Shown in pieces: positions 32,471 to 44,390 of a DNA stretch of 64,000 bases; positions within the stretch are counted from its first letter, which is position 1, and every line of letters starts with the position of its first letter. The position numbers and the translations under genes were made by a program. Location of the stretch: assembly GCA_964036295.1 (NCBI GenBank), contig OZ038472.1:3735501-3799500 (forward strand). The letters run 5' to 3'. This DNA comes from Plumapathes pennacea (Eukaryota > Cnidaria > Anthozoa > Antipatharia > Myriopathidae). The notes below the pieces were generated by a model. The model worked only from the letters and a program-made list of their open reading frames with translations. It did no database searches and had not been told where the DNA came from.

Positions 32471-35354
32471 TTTTTTTTTTATTTATTTAAACAATATTTG
32501 GAACTTTACATTAACTCCAGGAGCTGCAGAATGCAGCTCATCTAGGGAGTTTACGTAAATTTGATACAAAAATTATTATTTTAAGGAGCTGAACAAAACA
32601 AGCAAACATAAAGACAAAATAGAAAGCTAATTTACATGCGATAATGTTAAGACAACAACTAATAATTGAAAATGATTTAACACCCTGTTAGAGGACGGAA
32701 CAAATAATTAAAGTAAGACATGAAGACTAGCAAAAACGCTTGGTTTGCATTAGGAAAGATTGTACTGATTTAAAAATAAAAGCATTTGAATCATAATCTA
32801 AGCCTGGGAAACCATTTAAGAGCCAGTTAACTTTGTTCGATAAAGTCGAATTAGCCCAAGCATGACCGGCAACCTGCGCAATAGAGGTAAGCAGTTCAGT
32901 ACGGAGGGCAGCAAATCTGGGACAGAAAAGAAGAAAGTGGCTTCTAGTTTCTCTTGGACAACCGCACTTACAAGCGGGAGAGGGAACACAGTTTTTTAGA
33001 AAAAGATCATGATTCAGTGTACTATTACCTAAACGAAGCCTAGTATGTAGGACAGCAGGAAAACGGTCACCGACATAAACCAGTTGATTTAGCGTGGGTA
33101 TACTAAATAACCTTAAGTGAAACAACTTCATTTTAAATGATGCTAACGAAGGACTTGATCTAATTGACAATGGTAAGGAATTCCAAGATGAAATAGTTGA
33201 ATAAAGAAAGGAATTTTTAAATCTCTCAGTACGAGGAGCAGGGAGATTTAGATCATTACTTGTACGGAGATTGTAATTGGTACGCTGACTTACATAAGAA
33301 GGACACAAATCATTAAGATAATTGGGAGTTAGCTTATTAATTATTTTGTAAATCAATATTAATTTATGAATAACACGTCGGTGTTGCAACTTCTGCCAAG
33401 CGACATCATTCAGAACGTTTTCTCTATGAGTACCTTTCATGGCACCTGTAACTACCCGTGCTGCCTCGTACTGGAGATTTTCTAAAAGGTCACGTTCACC
33501 CAAAGTGCAGCCGTCCCAGACAACGTCTGCATACTCCATGTTGGAACGAACTAGTAATTTGTAGAGTATTTCGAGAGTACTTCTAGAAAGTTTAAATTTA
33601 AGACCTTTCAATAAGTTCAATTTTTTTGAAGCTTTCTGATGTATGTTGAGGATATGTGCACGCCAAGACATATTTGATAACAGAGTGAGTCCTAAGTGCT
33701 CATGACTACTAACTTCATCAATTGTAATGTCGTTTAGAGTTAATGGAGGGTGAAATGGATTTCCTCTTTTAAGAGAAAACAACATTGATTTAGTTTTTGA
33801 TTCATTCATGGTTACCAACCACTGCTTAGACCAAGACATAATAGACTGAAGATCTTGGTTTAAGCGAAGTGCTGAAACATCGGGTGAGCTAGTAACTTCC
33901 TCCAACAAAAATGAATCATCCGCAAATAGAAAACAGGATGACTGGACGTTAGATTGAATATCATTTATATAGATTAAAAAGAGAAGGGGACCAAGAACCG
34001 AACCTTGAGGAACTCCTGCACGAATCCCGCTCCAGGAAGAATTAAATCCCTCAATGACCATTCTCTGCTCTCTTTCAGAGAGGTAGCTTTCAAACCAAGA
34101 AAGCAAAGAACCACTAACACCTATATGGCGTAGTTTTGCTAATAATCCTTTGTGCCAAACTTTGTCAAAAGCTTTGGAAATATCTAAGAAAACAGCCCTA
34201 ACTTCATTCCCCCTTTCAAAGGCTTCATAGATCTTGTGAACAATGTAAGTTAGCTGCATCACTGTTGAGTCGCCTGGACGAAATCCCGACTGGAAGCGAA
34301 AAAAGAAACCGATATGTTCGAGAAATTGATAGAGTTTAGTAAAGACCAGCTTTTCGCAAATTTTGCTGAGACATGGTAGAAGTGAGACGGGACGATAGTT
34401 AAATTTTAACTGTCAATTGTCTTTTTCAAATAGAGGCAGCACATTTGCAAATTTCCAGCATTTAGGAAATTGACCAAGAGACAGCGACGTGTTGATTAGA
34501 CGTGCAAACGAACGGTAAATACCAGGACTACAAATTTTAATTAATTTATTACTGATTCCGTCAAAACCACATGCTTTGGAGATATTTACCTCACATAAAA
34601 GATTGCGAACTTTTTGTTCAGAGAATTGCAAATTTGATATTGTCTCTGCAGTAAAAGGAGCTAATTGAGGTGGCTCTAATAAGCTGGAGCCATCTAAAAA
34701 TGTCTGGCTTATAAAGAATTTGTCAAAGGTTTCGGCTTTTTCTATAGGGTCATAGATAAGTGCATTGCCTTCAATAAGAGCTGGGATGGATGAATACGTT
34801 TTGCGGCCATAAAACGACTTGACAATGTTCCACCATTTCTTTGGAGACAAAGTTGGATCCATCAATGTTTCATTAATATTTTTATCGTATTGTGATTTTG
34901 CTTTGCGAATCAGTGATACGACTAGATTCCTTTGTAGGCGATACTTTTCCCAGTGCAAGGCAAGTTTATTCCTTGAATATTTCTTTAAAAGGCGATCACG
35001 TTTGCGCATGGCGCGACGAATATGTCCATTCATCCATGATTTGTCGTTTGGACGGATGACGACATTTTTGTGAGGGATAAAACTCTCCACAATAGATCGA
35101 AAGACTGCTAACCATTTATCATAAACAGTGTCAATATTGCCTTCGTTAGGTTGAAACACCTGGTCCCAGTTTGCATTTAAAAGAGCTTCATTTAATTGTT
35201 CGACATTCACATTTTTGAAGTTCCAGACACTTCTTTGAAAGCATTTCGGCTTATTGATGGGAATAACAACTTTGCCAAAGATAACATTGTGGTCGCAATT
35301 AGCAGGAGGACTGAGGGTTCCAGATGAAATAAAGTAACCTGGTGAATCAGAGCA
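32471..35354 (-). mobile_element. 5'-truncated LINE (non-LTR retrotransposon)
   Basis: The insertion is about 2.9 kb, read leftwards. An A-tail (T-run at 32471-32480) forms its 3' end. 'gattgccattt' flanks it at 32463-32473 and 35355-35365, a target-site duplication of 8-11 bases. It encodes the very end of an endonuclease, a reverse transcriptase and a Cys-rich C-terminus; the front of the element is missing. The D-block sequence resumes only from about 35430. The RT layout resembles CR1/jockey-type LINEs; the clade is not settled. Confidence 0.85.
32727..35354 (-). pseudogene. LINE ORF2 remnant: EN end, RT, Cys-rich tail; one in-frame TGA
   Basis: Read leftwards from 35354, the frame starts with an endonuclease-like end ('PPANCDHNVIFG'). 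A linker with 'WMNGHIRRAMRKRDRLLKKY' follows, then the RT: 'CGFDGISNKLIK', 'YRPVSLLP', 'AVFLDISKAFDKVWH', 'GVPQGSVLGPLLFLIYIND', 'FADDSFLL' with the catalytic Asp pair. A C-terminal 'CKCGCPRETRSHFLLFCPRF' zinc-knuckle-like motif closes it. A single TGA (34415-34413) interrupts the chain just before 'YRPVSLLP'. The frame is the same on both sides, so this is one nonsense change, not a frameshift. It is dead because of this stop and the 5' truncation. Confidence 0.85.
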
Positions 35355-35429
35355 GATTGCCATTTATGAAAGTGCAAAAAAGTTTATGAATGGTGATCTA
35401 TCCAATTTGACGTGGGAGCAGTTCAGCAA

Positions 35430-36050
35430 TGTCAAAATGCCCAAGTGTCAAAAAAGAAAACCAATTTGTGTGTTGCTGGCTATTTCAAAATATTTCAGAA
35501 TGTATAATGAACATCTTCTTAAAAACACTTTGTAATTTATTGGGTGCGACTACCTGTCCAGACATAAAATTATTTCCTATCAAACCTGAAACACAGGACA
35601 GACACTCAAACATAATACGAAGATAGATCGGGAGCGAGCTAGAAAAAGGGCAGTATTGAAAAGAGATTCTTTGTTAAAGCAGCTTGGTCTTCAGTTACAG
35701 ACTTCGACAGTTCAACAGACTCCACAAAGACCAGTCGGGCAAATACTCCTCCGTATAGACCTCATGCTCGCTTAATGAAATAATTACCATAAAACGATTA
35801 GGACCAGTCTTGGCGACAACAGGAATAAAACATTCAAATGTTTACAACAAAAAAACATGCAATGAGCTTCCCTGCTTTTTAAAATGTTTCTTACATTATA
35901 CTATGGACAAGCTCGAGAAGGTATTTGGGCTTCTTTTTAAAATGCATTAAACAATTTTATGCACAAACGTGATAACCATTAATAATTTATCGCTCTTAAT
36001 CGATATGAGTTTTTATAACAGGGCCGCTGAACAGGACATTATTCATCGAA
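35430..36050. repeat. Class F4 downstream flank, copy D3 (no receptor before it)
   Basis: This matches the second half of the other D blocks but follows the LINE-bearing segment instead of an F4 receptor. It marks the left end of the second duplicated segment. Confidence 0.75.
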
Positions 36051-36219
36051 TTGGTTTTCCACAACACAAGCGGTCTGCTAAAGGAAATCGACAACTCCTC
36101 CTGTACTAACTTTCTTTCTAGAGGTTCTTTTGAGTTATTCTATTTTTTTCATTAATTATTGTTTTCTCGAAGACATTAGCTTGTGAAAGCTACTCTCAAA
36201 TTTGAGATGAAATAAAGTT

Positions 36220-36253
<34 letters not shown>

Positions 36254-36418
36254 TGTATGTATGTATGTATGTATGTATGTATGTATGTATGTATGTATGT
36301 ATGTATGTAGATGGCGGGCTCAGTATTTAGATTATAATCTGTATCTTCACGAGGATATTGTGCCCGACAGCGACACTGACAAACCTCCTGGTGATAATCT
36401 CAATTTGGCGGACTGTAA
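36051..36418 (+). pseudogene. Relic GPCR N-terminus split by a microsatellite
   Basis: The start codon is TTG where sister relics have ATG. The N-terminal stretch 'HNTSGLLKE' is readable, then T-rich DNA, then the (TATG) run. After that comes a TM1 piece (36310-36414) that still matches 'gataatctcaatttggcgga' before it stops. Confidence 0.7.
36224..36309. repeat. (TATG)n microsatellite
   Basis: About 21 uninterrupted tetranucleotide repeats sit within the relic receptor. In frame it would read Met-Tyr-Val-Cys repeats, which is an artefact of the repeat. Confidence 0.97.
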
Positions 36419-37706
36419 ATTATGGTCGTATAGAAGAGAAATGAAAATAGTTCCTTTGAAATTGATTTTCTTGTGCACTTTAACTTTTCTTCTTCTTATT
36501 ATTTTTTCAGTAAAGACCTATTTACGACTTTACAAATGCTATCTTTCACATAAAATTTGACTCTTTTTCTTTTTGGGGCACGCGAAGGATCTTTAAACAC
36601 AGGTGATTACGGCATATTAGATCAACACCATTATGCACATTGTATGATTAGCAGTTAGGAATTACTACATTGTTAGTTAGGGTGTTTTGTAAAAGTTTGT
36701 GGTATAACACTTTCATATCCACTGAAAGCTTCTTCGCCTACTGTTCTGGTTTCTGTAAATTCGGGGTCTGAAAATTTCCATTAAAATAATCTTCGTTACA
36801 CCTGTTGTGACAAACAAACCCTATGCAAATATTCTCATATCGGTAATGTGACAACTTATAACATTGGGGCAGTCTCCGATCATTTAACTGTTTAGTAAAT
36901 GACATCCATTCTGTGGTCGTTTATAGTTACTATGGAAGCACTTCTAAGTTTACCGAATACATGTAGTTCGACCACTATATATGTGACCTTTGATTCACGC
37001 TAAATCCGAAAGTGGGTGCAAATATGCCATCGAACAATACTTTGCAACTCAAAATGGATCTATTGCAGACAATCGGAGCGAGCCACGTAAGATATTTTCC
37101 AGTTCTCCTTTAGCTGTTTTAATAAATCTTCTTTTCGACTAGATAAAAAGTTTACAGAAACAAAACCAAGCCCAGCTAATAGAAATTTACTTTACGCTCG
37201 TTTACTGAAAGTAAAAAGTACTGGAATTGTACATGTTTGTGAAATGGTGGAGGCTTTTATTCGAATATTTCAATAGAAATGATGATCGCTATTTATAAAT
37301 GTAAGGTTTGTTCCAAACCCAATGAGCATGCGCGGTGTATATCGTATGATTTGCGTGCAGTGTATTGCAAAATTAGTAGTATAAGACAAAGATCAAATCC
37401 ACTAAATATTTTTCCATCCATTCCTCTAATCCTATGCTCGTGAACTTAATGTCACAAAAATTGCACTTCACCTGTTCTCATACAGACAATAAATGTCCAC
37501 ACAATGGTAAATTTCAATAAAATTGTGACAGTTAGGCAATTAACGTTCAATGTCCATCATCTAAAATTCTGTATAAAATAATCTGTTAATATGGTCACAT
37601 TTCAAATATATATTCCGTGAATAAGAGTGGCCAGGTATCACTCTATGTGAGATTCGATTCACGAACCCAAAAGGAGGTGCGCGAAATTTAGTAGACGGCA
37701 GAAGTA
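36419..37706. repeat. U block of the receptor at 37707
   Basis: It parallels 15761-16971 and 61036-62224 in order and wording. It ends 'gtggccaggtatcactctat'; the TATA-like site is weakened to TCTATGT here. Confidence 0.75.
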
Positions 37707-38664
37707 ATGAATCGAGACAACCAAAGCGAGCAAGTAGGAGAAGGCAACGAGTTCTCCTGCAGCTTATTTATTACTAAAACTGCTTTTGAGTTGGATGGAA
37801 GCCCCGCTATTCAGATTATAATGTGCATCTTGATGGTAACGACGTGCCTGACAGCAACACTAGCAAACCTCCTGGTGATAATCTCAATTTGGCGGACTCC
37901 ATCTTTACATTCGCCGTCAAATATCTTACTCGTCGGTCTCGCTTTTTCTGACTTAGGTGTTGGCTTGGTGGCGGATCCCGCATTCATGGTTTCGGCTGTT
38001 GCTAAGATCAAGCAAGAAGCCGATCTGTTTTGCAAAGCAACGAGAGCTACATGGATCTCCGCCTACTGTCTTTGTGTGGTTTCGTTCTCCACTCTCACAG
38101 CCATAAGCTTGGATCGCTACATTGCAATTCATCTTCACCTCAGATACCAAGAGATTGTGACGGTAAAAAGCACACTTATAGTGCTGATCATTATCTGGAT
38201 TTCAGGAAGTATCTGCAGTTTGTTGCATGTCTTGGACGTTTTAATCATTCGATACTTAACAAGTTTCTCAATATGTTTGCCGCTTACTATTATCACATTT
38301 GCCAGTTTCTCGATATATCGGGTGGTTCGCCGTCATCAGACACAAATAACTGCTCAGATGCACGTACAAATTGAATACGGTGAAGGAAATTCCTTAAACT
38401 TGCCACAGTCTAAAAGATCATTTATGAGCATGTTAATCTTATGTTGGAGCCTTCTACTTTGTTATCTTCCTTCCTTTATCGTTTATGTGATTATATTAAC
38501 AACAGGTCCTACCTCATCAAAGCATTCCGCCTTTGAATTTTCAGCTTTCTTGATGTTTTAATTCGTCTCTCAACCCCTTTCTGTACTGTTGGCGTTATCA
38601 GCCAATTCGTGCCGCTCTCACAAAACTTTTACGGGATATCTTTTGCAAACATTCTGCCCAGTGA
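37707..38664 (+). pseudogene. Class A GPCR (class F1), frameshifted before TM7
   Basis: The frame is open for 284 codons through N-terminus, TM1-TM6 ('CYLPSFIV') and loop 3. It then ends 'FSAFLMF' because two bases are missing near 38555 compared with the 16972 copy. The TM7 sequence with NPFLY follows in another frame to 38664. The product would be a six-helix protein lacking NPxxY. It is the duplicate of 16972, but the two carry different breaks. Confidence 0.9.
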
Positions 38665-39115
38665 AGAGCGAGAAGGCTATTCAAGCGTGTAGACCATTTT
38701 AGCTTACAGACGATTAGTCATAATATGTTGCAGCCTTTATGGCTCTGTAAATGTTGTGAAGCATAATGACGTAATAAATAAAGTGTCCCCAAAACGCTTT
38801 GCTCTGGACTAAGTCGATTTAATGGCAGAATTTTCTGTTTTATTTATTTATTTGTTGTCAAAGCGTGGATGTTCATAGCTTTAGGAGAGGTGGTAAAACG
38901 CAACAAAACAACAACACGTGTGTCAGTGTGGTGTAGTGTGAGAGGGGCATGCAGTTTAACAGGTTTGGACGTGCAAAACTTCAAAAGAAAAATGCAAAAC
39001 GACGAAAAAAAAAATCTTTAAGAGGATAATCTGAATGGATGTAAGTTAACTCCGAAGACCTAATGGTACTCAATTGTCATTGTGGTGTTTATTGGTTCAT
39101 TGTCATAACTCCCAA
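38665..39115. repeat. Class F1 downstream flank
   Basis: This is the same flank as 17931-18399, with an AATAAA-type signal near 38775 and no gene. Confidence 0.75.
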
Positions 39116-39454
39116 TTGATCTTTCGAGCCATGCTTAATTGGGTGTAATACGAGGAGCGGTTCTCATTACATCAGCGGTTTGTGAATGTAAATAGGAGGA
39201 ATTCCAGAATTCCTTTGTAGGCCTTTTCTGCTCCTTTTTATGTGCATCTACATATGTTGTCCAGTCCGAATATATAAATATACTGTTGTTCGTAGCCTGT
39301 CGTTGTCGTGGCTCACGAGGCAATCTACAGAAAACCAACGCACACTGACAGACTACTTGACCAGACTTCTTACAACCCTACTTCACACAAGGCTACCACG
39401 ATCAAAACGCTGACGAAACGAGCGCAACTCCTTTGTGACTCTCCCGACGACTAA

Positions 39455-40150
39455 CTTAACGAGACCCGACACCTGGAACGCGTTTTCCAGAAGAACGACT
39501 ACGACCCTATCTTTGTCAAACGCAACACTCACAAGAACACCGCACCCAACGAGACTAGCGACAACGAAACCACTGACGACACAACTCCATTGACCTTGGC
39601 CACACTACCGTATATCAGAAGCACCTCTGAGACGATAGCACGTATTCTACGACCCTACAACATCCGGGTAACCCACAAACCCATCACGACTCTACGCGAC
39701 TTACTGACCAACGTAAAGGACAAAGACGAACCCATCAACAGACAGGGAACAGTATACAGAATATCCTGTACTGACTGCAAAGCCACCTACATCGGTGAAA
39801 CTGGCAGAAACATGAACACGAGACTTACTGAACACAAACGAGCTACCAGAAACGGTGACAGCAGAAGTCACATTTCTGAACACCACCGACAGACTAAACA
39901 CGACATGAACTGGGACTCTGTTGAATGCATCAGCCACAGTACCAACTACTACCAACGACTTACACTGGAAAGCTGGTACACAAACTTAGAACGGAAACCA
40001 CTCAACAGATGCCAACAATTACCGGCACCTTACAAACGACTGATAGATGACATCAAACGCAACCGAACGAACAATAGACAAATCAACAGGACAACAGAAC
40101 ATCCACTGACCAATAACGAAACACAACCAAGCCGACTCGACCAACCATAG
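39455..40150 (+). pseudogene. PLE GIY-YIG ORF remnant (copy B)
   Basis: Open from just after TAA 39452 to the natural stop. It holds the RT thumb remnant and the entire GIY-YIG domain with CxxC and 'TRLTEHKRA'. Relative to copy A there are scattered replacements and one extra Ile ('EPINRQG'). It is not mobile because the RT core is missing. Confidence 0.75.
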
Positions 40151-40212
40151 GCCGACAATCAAAATTCAACAACCAGAGACATATATACCGCCATCTGACG
40201 AATACTTTCACT

Positions 40213-40257
40213 TGACTCTGAAGATGACTTCCGCTCAGGTAGTCGAAACGTCAGTCA
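40213..40257 (+). ncRNA. Hammerhead ribozyme-like motif in PLE tail (copy B)
   Basis: Stem I is TGACT/AGTCA (40213-40217, 40253-40257). Then come CTGAAGA, stem II GACT..AGTC with CC/GG, GAAA (40245-40248), ACGT, and C before the cleavage point. It has the consensus GUC cleavage triplet, unlike copy A (GUU). Confidence 0.65.
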
Positions 40258-40313
40258 CCAACAACAGTCTTTCTGGAGACTACTCTAACCCGGATGATCA
40301 CAACCAACCTACT

Positions 40314-40629
40314 AAATTTCCATCCATTCTTCTTATCGTTTGCTTTTGAACTTAGTGTCACAATCATTGCACTGAAACGTGCATTGCATCTGTTCCCATA
40401 CGGACAATAACATCCATTCAATTGTAAATTTCAATACAACTGTGACAGTTTCAACAATTAAAGTTGAATTTCCATAATCTAGAATTCTGTATATTATAAT
40501 CTGTTAATATGGTCACATTTCAAATAAAAATTGCCTGAATAGGAGTGGCCAGGGATCACTATATGTGAGATTCGATTCACGCAGAACCCAAACGGGAAGG
40601 TGCACGAAATTTAGTAGACGAGAAAAGCA
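40314..40629. repeat. Shortened U block before truncated receptor (copy B)
   Basis: Matches 19597-19913 with scattered differences, including the TATATGT site in 'gatcactatatgtg'. Confidence 0.65.
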
Positions 40630-40881
40630 ATGATAAATACAGGCAACCGGAGCGAGCCAGTACGAGAGGGCGACGAATTCTCCTGCAGCTTATTTATTAC
40701 TAAAAAGGATTTTGAGTTGGATGGAAACCCCGCTATTCAGATTATAATGTGCATCTTGATGATACCGACGTGTCTGACAACGACACTGGCAAACCTCTTG
40801 GTGATAATCTCAATTTGGCGGACTCCATCTCTACATTCGTCGTCAAATATCTTACTCGTCGGTCTCGCTGGAATCCGATGA
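40630..40881 (+). pseudogene. Truncated GPCR: N-terminus and TM1 only (copy B)
   Basis: 83 codons with an intact ATG, sequon 'NRS', TM1 and the TM2 start, then the same foreign join 'LVGLAGIR' as copy A. As a product it would be a one-helix membrane peptide. It cannot signal as a GPCR. Confidence 0.85.
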
Positions 40882-40976
40882 ATCTCCTTCATATTAAACG
40901 CCATCTCTACATTCGCCGTCAAATATCTTACTCGTCGGTCTCGCTGGAATCCGATGAATCGCCTTCATATTAAACG
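40825..40976. repeat. 76-bp tandem duplication across the truncation joint
   Basis: 40825-40900 and 40901-40976 both start 'ccatctctacattcg' and run through the joint to 'cttcatattaaacg'. Copy A has a single unit, so this arose after the segmental duplication (or was lost from copy A). Confidence 0.85.
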
Positions 40977-41568
40977 GGGACGTGCAAGCAAGGTCTTGAA
41001 ATAGAATTTCTTCCAGAATTTATCTGCAATATTTGTTACTGAGCACTTCCTCAAGGGAGATAAAGATCTTTCTGACCTCCCAGGGACAGAATACAATCCA
41101 AATGGATGGTTTGGCCCGGCGTACAGTACTGCATATACATGTAGGTTGAAGTATTTACGAAAACAGTCCACAAGCCCCATTCATACCTTGTTTAAGACTC
41201 ATATTGTGTTTACACCGTTGACACGGCAGGCTCGTCGCAGGCTCAAGATGCACAACCTCGTCCCCAGGTCCATCCGCATGGTAGATATCACAACGCCTGA
41301 CTGAAATCGTAAATGTAAGAACTGCAATGAATCGCACAAAGAAAAGGATCGGACAGTCAGTTAAATGTTTCTCTAACTTATCTTTAGAAAGATGCCGACA
41401 GTCAAAGTTAAATTTAATGACAGAATTACTGCTCCTCGTAGAGGGAAAAGCGCTGACCGCCATGCGTAACAGCCCGTGTGTCAGGGCAGGGGCTGACAAC
41501 AAGTGTGATCACTTCAGATACTAGTACACCCTTACTAATAAAAATGTTTTCACGGATTTAGTGAAATC
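40977..41568. other. Foreign insert (copy B)
   Basis: Duplicate of 20166-20776 with few differences; no intact ORF of recognised family. Confidence 0.5.
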
Positions 41569-41574
41569 ACTCTA

Positions 41575-41957
41575 AAGCCCTGTTTACATGGAAGGAGCGT
41601 GACCCTACAAGAAGGGTCAGAAGATAGCCCCCCTCCTTTACAAGCCAAGCGCTACCCCTAGGCATATCTCGCCAAGAGTCTGAAAGGCATGGCGCGGTCG
41701 CGAGATTTGAGATAGTAGCATGACACCGCTAAAAATAGCCCCCCCCCCCCCCCCCCCGGGAGGGTAGCCCTACCTCGAGCGTTTACCTGGTCAAACGTTG
41801 TACCTGCTGGGGGGTGGGGGGGGGGGGGGCACCCTAGTAAGGAGAAAGTGTAACCCTCCTCCCAGGGTGACCCTACCTTCATGTAAACGGAACAAGGAAT
41901 TTCAATAGAGAAGGATTACCCTTCTAAGAGGGTGTCCCTCCTTCCATGTAAACAGGA
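41575..41957. mobile_element. 374-bp-type TIR element (copy B)
   Basis: It has the same ends, 'aagccctgtttacatggaag' and complement, and the same 'actcta' flanks as copy A. The C-run and G-run are longer here (about 41740-41757 and 41810-41829), accounting for the length difference. Confidence 0.7.
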
Positions 41958-41962
41958 CTTAA

Positions 41963-42732
41963 CTCTACCATCAGGGATCCTCTGAGGAGAAGTTCGCAAC
42001 ATAGAACTGACTGTTATTCAAATTAACTATAACCAACAGTGTTCCGTTAGCAGGTGTATTTTTCTTTTCATATTTTCTATCTTTGTGTGCTTGTACATCT
42101 GTTGTAGGAGTATTTATTTTCGCCGGAAGCTAGGACATATCTTTCACACGACAGGACTGAACTTACTCTCTAAAACAAAACCAAAGACGCACAGACAGAC
42201 AGGCTTCACACAGAATCATTGAAGTGTATTTCTTGCTTCGCCACACACAGCGTCCGATTGCTGTAGTAAAATGGAAACAATCTTTGCTCTTTCATTTGTA
42301 TTTCGGACGCGTTTTAAACATTTTGTGTCGCACCATTAGCAGAATTGAAATTGGATAATTTATTCCAGTGCAGTTTTGTGAAAACTAGTAGTATACTCTT
42401 GATGAAGATCTGAAATTTTCTTCATCCATTTCTCTTATCAATTGCTTCTAAACTTGGCATCTCAAAAAACCTAACGAAATAAATGTTCTTCATTATACCT
42501 TCTATACTATGATAAAGTCCACAGAACGGTAAAACTACACTGACAAATTTAATTAAACTCTGACACCTTCATGCAATTAACGTTGGATCCCCAAAAATAT
42601 TCAGATCTCTCCTAAAATCATAACATCCGGCCAAACAGGAGTAGCCTGCGATCATTATAAATGCAAAGTTTAATTCAACCGAACCCAAAAGAGGGTGCAT
42701 AAAAAAATAGTGGACGATAAAAACAAATCTAA
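41963..42732. repeat. Upstream region of the F2 receptor copy at 42733
   Basis: Nearly identical to 21163-21925, including the TATAAAT site 77 bases before the ATG. Confidence 0.6.
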
Positions 42733-43693
42733 ATGAATCTAAACAACCGGAGCGGGCCAGTACGGGAAGGCAATGAGTTCTCCTGCAGTATATTTATAAC
42801 TAAAACTGCTTTTGAGTTAGACGATGGCCCCGCTATTCAAATTATAATCTGCATCTTGACCATACCAACGATCCTGACAGCAACATTGGCAAACCTTCTG
42901 GTGATAATATCAATTTGGCGGACTCCATCTCTCCATTCGCCGTCAACTATTTTACTTGCTGGTCTCGCTTTTTCTGACTTAGCTGTTGGCTTGGTGACAC
43001 AACCCACATCCATAGTTTTGACGGTTGCTAAGATTGCTCGAGAAGCCGATCTGTTTTGCAAAGCAAGTCAAGCTTCATGGATATCCGGCTACTGTCTCTA
43101 TGCGGTTTCGCTCTTAACTCTCACAGCCATAAGCCTGGACCGCTACATTGCAATCCATCTTCACCTCAGATATCAAGAGATTGTGACGGTAAAACGAACA
43201 CTTACAGTGCTGATCATAATCTGGATCGGAGGAAGTATCTCCAGTTTAATGTTCGGCTTGGACCTTCTAATCTTCGAATATTTAGTATTTTGCTTTATAT
43301 TTCTTTCCCTTGCTATTATCGTATTTGCCAGTTGTTCGATATATCGAGTGGTTCGCTGTCATCAGACACAAATAACTGCTCAGATGCAGGTACAAATTGA
43401 GCACAGAGAAGGAAATTCCCTAAACTTGCCACAGTTTAAAAGATCCTTTATGAACATGTTAATCTTAATGTTGGAGCCTTCTCCTTTGTTATCTCCCTAA
43501 CCTTATTGTACGTGGGGTTATATTGACAACGGATCTAACCTCATCTAAGCAATCCGCATTCGAATTTTCAAACCTTTTGGTTTGTTTAAATTCGTCTCTC
43601 AATCCCTTCCTGTACTGCTGGCGTTATCAGCCAATTCGTGCCGCTCTCACAAAACTTTTCCAAGATCTATTTTGCAAAAAGTCTCAACAGTGA
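42733..43693 (+). pseudogene. Class A GPCR (class F2), frameshift in TM6
   Basis: Near-identical to the intact 21926 gene up to TM6. One extra A at about 43467 turns 'LILCWS' into another frame, and the protein stops at codon 256. TM6's end, TM7 with NPFLY and the 'KKSQQ' tail are all still readable one frame over, to 43693. With so few differences elsewhere, a sequencing or assembly error is a real alternative. Confidence 0.9.
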
Positions 43694-44390
43694 AGAGCAA
43701 GAATTAGACTAGTCAAGCGCTTAGACATAGCCATTTTCTTATTTTATACAGTCTTTCAGCACCAGCATGTTTTTTGGACGACATTCAATGCCGATTTCAC
43801 AAGAACGACAAGGCCTGTTTATACTGATTCTATAGGAGTTATTGTTGTTGAAACTCTAAGATTCACAACCGAGCCTTGAGTTCATGACAACTTACAGGAA
43901 TCTGTTGTTTTACTGCTGCCCAATCACGACATTTTATTTTATCGTATGCGTAGCCTCTGGGGCTTCCTGTAAATGTTGTGAAACAGTGACTTCATAAATA
44001 AAAGCATCTTCTGGTCTGTTTTCTATGTGCTATATATATGTATAGATCTGTCATAAAGGACTCCTCTAGAAAGTAGCTTGCAACATAGAACTGACTGTTA
44101 TTCAAATATATACTGGACCCAAAAATTCTGTTTGCAGGTGTTCTTAATTCTTCTTCTTCTTTTTTTTTATTATTTATTTATTTATTCTTTTCATCCTTTC
44201 CTTTTTCGTGTGTTTGTTAGTTTGCCACGACTTATAATTCACGCGCACAGAATGTTATTTATGCTTCGCCGCTCTGTTGATTCCTGACTAAATTATGTTT
44301 GTGTAGAAGAGACATGAAAGCAGTTCCTTGGAAACCTTAACTTTTCTTTATATTTTTTCTTCAAAAAAGATTCATTTACGACTGTACAAA
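43694..44390. repeat. Class F2 downstream flank (copy B)
   Basis: Duplicate of 22886-23700 with a shortened TTTA run and a deletion near 44225. AATAAA lies at about 43997. Confidence 0.7.

Larger units (their letters stand above)
39116..40313 (+). mobile_element. Penelope-like element, 3' fragment (copy B)
   Basis: Duplicate of 18400-19596. The coding part (39455-40150) has a stop TAA at 39452 that copy A lacks. It continues through 'TLPYIRSTSETIARIL' and the GIY-YIG endonuclease 'GTVYRISCTDCKATYIGET'. It ends at the same 'aaccaacctact' point. Confidence 0.8.

Noticed and set aside
36225..36560. Protein with Met-Tyr-Val-Cys repeats
   Set aside because: Translation of a (TATG)n microsatellite in a pseudogene.
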